Shown: one piece after another, positions 54,538-61,060 of the stretch
How the letters are laid out: each line of letters opens with the position of its first letter
Numbering within the stretch: the stretch's first letter is position 1
NCBI RefSeq assembly: GCF_031583595.1
Contig: NZ_CP134145.1
Span: forward strand, 1,426,001 to 1,490,000
Reading direction: 5' to 3'
Length of the DNA: 64,000 nucleotides
Source of the DNA: Thalassotalea psychrophila
GTDB lineage: Bacteria > Pseudomonadota > Gammaproteobacteria > Enterobacterales > Alteromonadaceae
Made by a program: the position numbers and the translations under genes
The notes under the pieces: model-generated
Told to the model about the DNA's origin: nothing
Databases searched by the model: none
What the model saw: only the letters and a program-made list of their open reading frames with translations

Positions 54538-57500
54538 ATGAAACATATAATAAAAACAGCGCCATTTAAGCGCACCTTAATCGCCGCAACATTAATGTCG
54601 GCGTTAGCGGCTACTGAAGTTATGGCGGATGCAACAACTGGCCATATTGCCGGGCAAACAATTTCCTATAGTGACCAACCGGTACAAGGGGTTGAAATCA
54701 GCATTGTTAATATTAATACCGGTTATAGCAGAACCATCAGCTCTGATAAAGACGGTAAGTACCGTTTTCCATTATTACCGTCTGGTACATACAACATCTA
54801 TGCTGTTAAAGATGGGTTTATGGTTACCGAACAAGAAAATGTGGCCGTTGGGGTTGGTGGTAAAACACTGATTAATTTGGCTATGAATGAAGAAGGAATT
54901 GAAACCATCGAAGTTCGAGCTTCGCAAATTATTGCCATAGATACCACAAAAACAGAGTCTGGTTTGGTTATTTCTAAAGACGAGTTAGAATTATTGCCGG
55001 TACCTCGTGATATTAATTCCGTAGCTTTGCTTGCCGCCGGTAACAACAAAGGCGATGACGCATTTGGCAACTTAGTATCATTTGGTGGTTCATCTGTAGC
55101 TGAAAACGCCTATTACATTGATGGTATTAACATAACTGATGTTCGAACCGGGCTTGGTCAAAGTCAATTGCCTTGGGAAATGTACGAAAGCTTTGAAGTT
55201 AAAACTGGTGGGTTCTCAGCTGAGTATGGTCGAGCAGTAGGTATTATTAGTGCCACAACTAAAAGTGGTAGTAATGAATTTCATGGTGGTGTAAATGCTC
55301 GCTACATTCCAGACTCTCTTCGTGAAAACAGACCTGACGTTAAACGGACTGATATAGGCTCTGAGCTATACGGTACAGAATATTTTTCCATTAACCATGG
55401 CCGTACTTACGAAAAAGTGGATTTAGATATTTGGGCAAGTGGATATATTGTTGAAGATAAATTATTTTTCTACGCAATTTATAACCCGCTATTTGAAACT
55501 CGCGAAAATGCAAGTCTTTGGAGGTATACCGAAACAGACAGTAATGATGCTATTTGGGCAACCAAATTTAACTGGAATATTAGCGATGATCATCGTTTAG
55601 ATTTGACCTACTTTAACGATGAACGTGATTATGAAATAAGTACTGACCCATATGATCTAACCAACAAAATCATTGGTAGCTACTACTTTATTCCTAGTTT
55701 AAATGGCGAAGATCGTAATCACGGCAGGGTAGTAACACCTGTTGTTGGTAACAATCATACGTCTTATGAACAAAAGCAAGGTGGTGAAAACTATTCGTTA
55801 AAATATACTGGTTATTTGACTGATGATTTTACCATGACGGCAATGCTTGGTCACAATGAAACACAAACCAGTAATCGTTCATTAAATAATGAAGGTCAAT
55901 CTCGCATTGTTGATAGTAATACAGGCATTATTTTACATGGCCCATCAATTTCATCGTATGGTACTTCGCGTGATACTCGCGACCAATATCGTGTCGATTT
56001 TGATTATTATTGGCAAGATCACACGTTCCGTTTTGGGGTCGACATTGAAAATATGGAAGCCTATGAGAATAGAGATGCCTATGGACAAGGTTCATATACA
56101 TTTGCCATTGGTAATGACAATTTAATCGATTTCCTTGAAGGTAATACTGATGTTGTCTACCAACAAGACAGCAAAGTAGTTCAATCAGTTGATTTTAATA
56201 ACAATGGTACCTACGAAACCGAAAACTTTGCTTTGTATGTTCAAGATGAATGGCAGATCACCGATAATATCGTATTAAACCTTGGTTTACGTTATGACGA
56301 ATTTACCAATAAAAACATCAATGGCGATGAATTCATTGAGATGGATGGTCAAATTGCCCCTCGCTTAGCGTTATCGTGGGATGTATTTGGTGATGGTGAA
56401 AGTAAGTTTACTGCCTCATATGGCCGCTTCTATTTACCTGTTGCTACTAATACCAATATTCGTCTAGCGGGTGAAGAGCGTTATGTTATCTCTCGAGATT
56501 TACAACTTGATGCAATTCCGGCTTCTGAATTTGAAAACATTGCTGATATTTTAGGTTCTAGTGAAATGGACTTAATAGCTGCCGATGGTACGTTAAAAGA
56601 TACTCGCCGCTTAGTCGATGAAAATATTGAACCTATGTATCAAGACGAGTTTATGTTGTCATATGAACAATCTATTGAGGGCTTTGTTTGGGGCATTCGC
56701 GGCACGTATCGTGAGTTGGGTGAGTCTATTGAGGATGTTACCGCACAGCACGGCCTTAGCGATTATCTTAAAGAGGAGTTTGGAGAAGATTGTGCTGCTT
56801 GTGCAGGTGATCAAGCTGCTATGTATGTATTAACCAATCCAGGATCTGATTTAAGTATTTGGGTTGATACCGATGATTATATCGACGGGGATGGCAACCT
56901 AGTTGAAGGTCCATTGGATGCTCGTAAATTCAATATTCCTAATGAGTATATGGGCTATCCTGAAGCAGAGCGTAAATACTTAGCTTGGGATTTAAAGTTT
57001 GAGCGTAGATGGGCTGACGATTACACGTTTTCGGCTAAATATACCTGGGCGCATTCATGGGGTAATACCGAAGGTTTAGTTGACTCAGATATTGGTCAAT
57101 CAGATTCAGGTGCTACACAAAGTTTCGATTACGCTGGTGTAATGGATCATGCCTATGGTGATTTACCGAATGATCGCCGCCATACATTCAAACTAACCGG
57201 GGCTTACGCAATCACTGATGATTGGATCGTTGGTTTAAATGCCACCTGGCAAACGGGTCGTCCAAACAATTGTTTTGGCTATCATCCAACGCCGGGCGCG
57301 GTTCCTGCGATTTACGGTCCAACGTCTTTTTACTGTGAAGAAGAAGTGATAGATCCTGATAGCGATCCAGAAAACCCTGAATACATAGCAGAGTCGCAAC
57401 CAAGCCCTCGTGGTTCAAAAGGCCGTACGCCAAATACATTTGTACTGGATTTAAGCTTAACTTACCGGACTGAGATATATGGCTATGAAACCTCAGCGCA

Positions 57501-57696
57501 GCTGCAAGTGCAAAATTTGTTTAATGAAATAACCGCGACACGTTATTTTGAGACGGGCGAAGTCAATGACTTAGTATTACCTAAGTTAAAAGAGCTTAAC
57601 CCTGACATGGTTGCTAACACTCATCCAGACTATGGATTGGTGACGCAAACAACTCAGCCTCGTTATGTAGAGTTTTCAGTATCAGCGAAGTTCTAA
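54538..57696 (+). CDS. Oar-like TonB-dependent receptor with carboxypeptidase-regulatory-like N-domain
   Basis: 1052 residues. Signal peptide ending near EVMADA, then a CarboxypepD_reg-like domain (about 33-115, GHIAGQTISYSDQPVQGVEI ... DKDGKYRFPLLPSGTYNI), plug (about 130-245, IDGINITDVRTG, GGFSAEYGRAVGII) and barrel, ending VEFSVSAKF. This is the OmpA-related Oar family, often found next to secreted proteases and proposed to take up their peptide products. It begins 26 bases after the M36 stop, with AAGAGAAG as ribosome site, and closes the operon. Confidence 0.9.
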   Translation: MKHIIKTAPFKRTLIAATLMSALAATEVMADATTGHIAGQTISYSDQPVQGVEISIVNINTGYSRTISSDKDGKYRFPLLPSGTYNIYAVKDGFMVTEQENVAVGVGGKTLINLAMNEEGIETIEVRASQIIAIDTTKTESGLVISKDELELLPVPRDINSVALLAAGNNKGDDAFGNLVSFGGSSVAENAYYIDGINITDVRTGLGQSQLPWEMYESFEVKTGGFSAEYGRAVGIISATTKSGSNEFHGGVNARYIPDSLRENRPDVKRTDIGSELYGTEYFSINHGRTYEKVDLDIWASGYIVEDKLFFYAIYNPLFETRENASLWRYTETDSNDAIWATKFNWNISDDHRLDLTYFNDERDYEISTDPYDLTNKIIGSYYFIPSLNGEDRNHGRVVTPVVGNNHTSYEQKQGGENYSLKYTGYLTDDFTMTAMLGHNETQTSNRSLNNEGQSRIVDSNTGIILHGPSISSYGTSRDTRDQYRVDFDYYWQDHTFRFGVDIENMEAYENRDAYGQGSYTFAIGNDNLIDFLEGNTDVVYQQDSKVVQSVDFNNNGTYETENFALYVQDEWQITDNIVLNLGLRYDEFTNKNINGDEFIEMDGQIAPRLALSWDVFGDGESKFTASYGRFYLPVATNTNIRLAGEERYVISRDLQLDAIPASEFENIADILGSSEMDLIAADGTLKDTRRLVDENIEPMYQDEFMLSYEQSIEGFVWGIRGTYRELGESIEDVTAQHGLSDYLKEEFGEDCAACAGDQAAMYVLTNPGSDLSIWVDTDDYIDGDGNLVEGPLDARKFNIPNEYMGYPEAERKYLAWDLKFERRWADDYTFSAKYTWAHSWGNTEGLVDSDIGQSDSGATQSFDYAGVMDHAYGDLPNDRRHTFKLTGAYAITDDWIVGLNATWQTGRPNNCFGYHPTPGAVPAIYGPTSFYCEEEVIDPDSDPENPEYIAESQPSPRGSKGRTPNTFVLDLSLTYRTEIYGYETSAQLQVQNLFNEITATRYFETGEVNDLVLPKLKELNPDMVANTHPDYGLVTQTTQPRYVEFSVSAKF

Positions 57697-57721
57697 TTAT
57701 TTAGAACAAATAAAATACAAA

Positions 57722-57750
57722 CCCCATAGAGCTACGCTTTATGGGGTTTT
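57722..57750 (+). terminator. Rho-independent terminator
   Basis: CCCCATAGAG / CTTTATGGGG stem (one G-T pair) with T-rich tail. It ends the S8-M36-receptor operon. Confidence 0.85.
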
Positions 57751-57952
57751 ATTTTGTTTGATTTATAGTTTCAAAAGAGCCTGTTTTGAATAAATTGCTA
57801 CTATCTAGCAGATGATTTATCTCAACCCCTGAAATAGGTGGCAATATTTAATGAAAGCACAAGAAATATAACCGTGATTTTAAAAGCGATAATTTTGATG
57901 TTCCGTTTATCACGACATTAAATATAACATAGCATTAAGTGTTTTTAGCGAG

Positions 57953-58081
57953 CTACAACTCAGGTTTACCTTCAATGTATACAACCGGTGATGCAGGGTA
58001 AGCGAAAGACGTAGAATCAAAGCTTTGAGGGGATTTGTATCCTCATTCTGGCACAAATAAGCTAAAGCACACTTCATGCTC
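57953..58081 (-). pseudogene. Possible eroded C-terminal coding fragment, unidentified
   Basis: One minus-strand frame reads EHEVCFSLFVPE, a TGA stop (58043-58045), then GYKSPQSFDSTSFAYPAS and PVVYIEGKPEL to a TAG. The composition looks protein-like but I cannot name a family. It may be the tail of a deleted gene. The rest of 57751-58150 shows no gene. Confidence 0.25.
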
Positions 58082-58152
58082 TTAACTAAACTTAATTGTC
58101 AATGTAACTAGCCGAAGTAGTTGAATTAGAATGTAAACCGTAACAAATAAAA

Positions 58153-58187
58153 AACCACTAGATTAAATTATCAATCTAGTGGTTTTA
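58153..58187 (-). terminator. Bidirectional Rho-independent terminator
   Basis: AAACCACTAGATT / AATCTAGTGGTTT stem with A-run and T-run. It lies just past the stop of the 58228 lipoprotein gene. Confidence 0.85.
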
Positions 58188-58227
58188 TTTATATCAACAA
58201 ATTGTACCTAAAGGTTTGGTTTTAGGT

Positions 58228-60597
58228 TTAGGATTTACCATTATATATAAATGTACAATTTAGTGTGATACAGCAAGAACCTGCAATATTATCGCCATTA
58301 TGCATTATCCCTGGAGCTGCTTCTGGGTAGGCACCAAATGCACAACATTTATTATCAGAAGCACCTTCGCTGCCTTGATGAGAGTCTACACATAGCCCAG
58401 CAGGTATGCTTTCGCCTTCTGTGCTTGTACAAGCAAATAGATTCTTGAAATTGTAGTCTGGGTCTCTTAAAAATACTTCTTGATCAACACCTGATGCGGC
58501 ACAGATATTAAAGCCATCACCAATCAATGGATTTGGTATACACAAACCAGAATCAGCATCTTCCACTTCACCAACTTTACAATTGCCAGCAAGCAACCAA
58601 GGTGTCATCGACACAATATTGTTTAGAGCGTATTCGCTGCTACCTGTCTCAACCAGTAAATCAGCACCAGTGGTTAAGCCGCCACCACCAATCCAAGTAT
58701 AGCGCGTAGGTAAATCAGAGTTACCTGATTCAGTTACCAATAAGCGACCTTGTTCATCAAGGTCCCAGGTTGTATTGGTACTACCGTTATTCTCAATTAC
58801 ACCCGACTTGTCAGCGTAAAAATAGCTTTCGTACGTCGATAACCCTGCGTCAACAATATATTTTTTATCATTGTTAATATGCTCTAATAGTATTGCTTCT
58901 GATAAAAAATCAATACCAACATCTAACATCGTTTGATAATCTGAAACGATTAAACCTGCATCCCAAGCATTTAAAAAGATCAATTTTGGCATGTTAAAAA
59001 TAGGACTAAGATCAACAGCTGGGTTTTCAATCGATGTTGTTTCTGACAAATCAGAACCTGCAATGGATAGAGTCTCAAGATTAGTTAAGCCATTAATGCC
59101 TTGGATCAAATCAATATTTTGATAACTAATATCAAGCTCGAGTAAATGGCTAAAACTGTATAAAATCTCAAAATCTACATTTTTACTTCCTGCCACATTT
59201 AATGAGGTTATTTGACTGAGCTCTTTCAACAATGTCCAGTCAGTCTGAGGAGCAAAAAACGTATCAGTAAAACTAACTTTTGTAAGGTTAGTAAAGTGAA
59301 CTAAATCTTCAAAACCAATAATTTCTAAATTTGAACATGCGATTTCAGTTACAGCAGCCGCTTGTGTGTTTTCAGGGTATGCTGTAGTGAGACATTGTTT
59401 TAATTCTTCATTAGAGAATGATACTTCATCTAAATACGCCGTAGTAAAATCAGCAATACCGTCAAAGTTAGCATCAGCATATGAATGCTTACTTAAAGGA
59501 AATGCATCGACATCGTCTTCGACACCATCATTGTCTGAGTCAGTTTCTTCGTTATTCATCGTGCCATCAAAATCACTATCAATAGACGAACTATTAGTAT
59601 CAATGATGTCTTGTAAGTAAACGGTTAACCTTTCTGCTCGGGTGGTTGCCATTGCTAATTCTGATTTTGATAAATCCGCAGCAATAAAATCACCAAGTAA
59701 TATGCTTTCGCTGATATCTAAGTAATTCGCTATGTTTGTAAAATATTCTGCTTTGCCATTCGCTTTTAAGGTCGAATATGGTGAAACAAAAGCACTTACA
59801 CTGTTTGTTGTTGCATCAAAATTAACGTTGCCTGCAGAAAAAGTTACAGGACGAGTTTCAAAATCATCGTTTGTGCGAGATAGATCGTTGGCACCCGCAC
59901 CTAAGAAAGCTAAAATATTAGCATTGGTATTAGCGTCTATATTTTCTTGCGTTACCAATATTTCAAAAAATCCAGCGCCGTCTGTAGTATCGTTTAACTC
60001 GTTGTCATCGAGCACTCCATTGTTATTTGCATCTAAAAATACATTCGCGCCACTCACGTAGCCATCTATTACTTTACCGCTGATGTGTACAACGTTATTT
60101 ACGGTCAGATCAAATGTCGTTAAATCAACCGTTTCGGTGCCGTCACTTACGGTAATAATAATACCCGCCGTCGTACCTGAGTCACTTAACGTTGTCGTAC
60201 CAGAAAGGGTACCTGTAGTAGAGTCGAAAGTAGCCCAAGTCGGCTGTTTATTAATACTAAAAGAAAGTGTGTCGTCATCGCTATCAGTTGCACTTGGTGT
60301 AAATGAAAACTCTTCCAATTCATTAAGTGTTGACACTGGAACACCTGAAATAGATGGAGCACTATTCGTCGGTGTCGGTGTCGGTGTAGGAGTCGGAGTC
60401 GGTGTCGGCGTCGGAGTCGGAGTCGGCGTCGGAGTCGGCGTCGGCGTCGGAGTCGGAGTCGGAGTCGGAGTCGGAGTCGGCGTCGGAGTCGGCGTCGGAG
60501 TTGGTTTGTCACTACCGCCGCCACCGCCACAGGCCGATAAACCTAGAGTAGCTGTGACAAGTAGAGCGATGCATGACTTATTCATTTTCTTACCCAT
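58228..60597 (-). CDS. Proline-threonine-stalk surface lipoprotein with Cys-rich tip
   Basis: 789 residues (or 785 if the ATG four codons later, preceded by GGTAAG, is used). Lipobox GLSAC (C23), glycine run, 23 Pro-Thr units (32-77), He_PIG-like Ig domain (about 80-170), VIDGYVSGANVFLDANNNG domain (from about 173), short calcium-binding D-x-D-G repeats (about 340-370), and leucine-rich-like repeats (about 420-545). A C-terminal cysteine-rich module (about 669-785) carries HQG-x2-GAS-x2-KCCAFG. The base matches the lipoprotein at 32962 and the tip matches an insertion in the S8 protease at 19564. Promoter DNA carries the shared direct repeat. Confidence 0.78.
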   Translation of the reverse strand: MGKKMNKSCIALLVTATLGLSACGGGGGSDKPTPTPTPTPTPTPTPTPTPTPTPTPTPTPTPTPTPTPTPTPTPTPTNSAPSISGVPVSTLNELEEFSFTPSATDSDDDTLSFSINKQPTWATFDSTTGTLSGTTTLSDSGTTAGIIITVSDGTETVDLTTFDLTVNNVVHISGKVIDGYVSGANVFLDANNNGVLDDNELNDTTDGAGFFEILVTQENIDANTNANILAFLGAGANDLSRTNDDFETRPVTFSAGNVNFDATTNSVSAFVSPYSTLKANGKAEYFTNIANYLDISESILLGDFIAADLSKSELAMATTRAERLTVYLQDIIDTNSSSIDSDFDGTMNNEETDSDNDGVEDDVDAFPLSKHSYADANFDGIADFTTAYLDEVSFSNEELKQCLTTAYPENTQAAAVTEIACSNLEIIGFEDLVHFTNLTKVSFTDTFFAPQTDWTLLKELSQITSLNVAGSKNVDFEILYSFSHLLELDISYQNIDLIQGINGLTNLETLSIAGSDLSETTSIENPAVDLSPIFNMPKLIFLNAWDAGLIVSDYQTMLDVGIDFLSEAILLEHINNDKKYIVDAGLSTYESYFYADKSGVIENNGSTNTTWDLDEQGRLLVTESGNSDLPTRYTWIGGGGLTTGADLLVETGSSEYALNNIVSMTPWLLAGNCKVGEVEDADSGLCIPNPLIGDGFNICAASGVDQEVFLRDPDYNFKNLFACTSTEGESIPAGLCVDSHQGSEGASDNKCCAFGAYPEAAPGIMHNGDNIAGSCCITLNCTFIYNGKS
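60367..60504 (-). repeat. Pro-Thr coding repeat, 23 hexanucleotide units
   Basis: Forty-six alternating Pro and Thr codons. The plus strand is largely GGAGTC/GGCGTC hexamers, more uniform than the 11-unit tract at 33058 and so more prone to slippage. Confidence 0.9.
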
Positions 60598-60712
60598 GTT
60601 GAAGTTTTCCTACTTGAATGTAATTGCTGTATACACGCATTTTTGTTGCGTTTAAACACCAGTTGTTAATTTATCTCAGTATCAAGAGTAAGCCATCAAA
60701 TCGCTATAAGAT

Positions 60713-60727
60713 GTTAAAAACTGTTAA
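60713..60727 (-). promoter_or_regulatory. Direct-repeat operator TTAAC-N5-TTAAC
   Basis: The coding (minus) strand reads TTAACAGTTTTTAAC, 115 bases before the lipoprotein ATG at 60597. It is identical to the site at 32861-32875 before the paralogous lipoprotein. Confidence 0.6.
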
Positions 60728-60909
60728 TGCCAATTTTAATTGTTAATGAGGGGTAAATAGGTGGTGTTTTTTAAGTGAGGTGCATCGATTTTAAATGCAT
60801 TTTTCCTATAGAAACAATTCGTTAGTGTTATCTTTTTGTTTCTATTTTGTTGCTTGAGAGTTGATGGTTTTATAATCAACCGATCAATCTTCAAAAGCCT
60901 GTGAACTTG

Positions 60910-60924
60910 TTAACCTTTTTTCAC
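60910..60924 (+). promoter_or_regulatory. Direct-repeat operator TTAAC-N5-TTCAC
   Basis: TTAACCTTTTTTCAC, 136 bases before the receptor ATG at 61061. It has the same variant second half-site as the element before the paralogous receptor at 16401. The remainder of 60598-61060 is AT-rich divergent promoter DNA. Confidence 0.5.
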
Positions 60925-61060
60925 ATATTTCTACAACAAATTACATTAGATTAAGGCTGAAAATTTATTTTCTGCAGCTTTAATTAGCTCAAACCCCGTT
61001 AATCAAGGGGCTGCAGGACAAAAGTTAAATATTATAACTATTACTGTATAGGCTAACATT

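Noticed and set aside
54629..54871. Second frame inside the Oar-like receptor gene
   Set aside because: Shadow of the receptor coding sequence, which has complete plug and barrel motifs.
60186..60530. Arginine-rich frame with LRLRLR runs
   Set aside because: Another frame of the Pro-Thr tract of the 58228 lipoprotein; no start context and no family.
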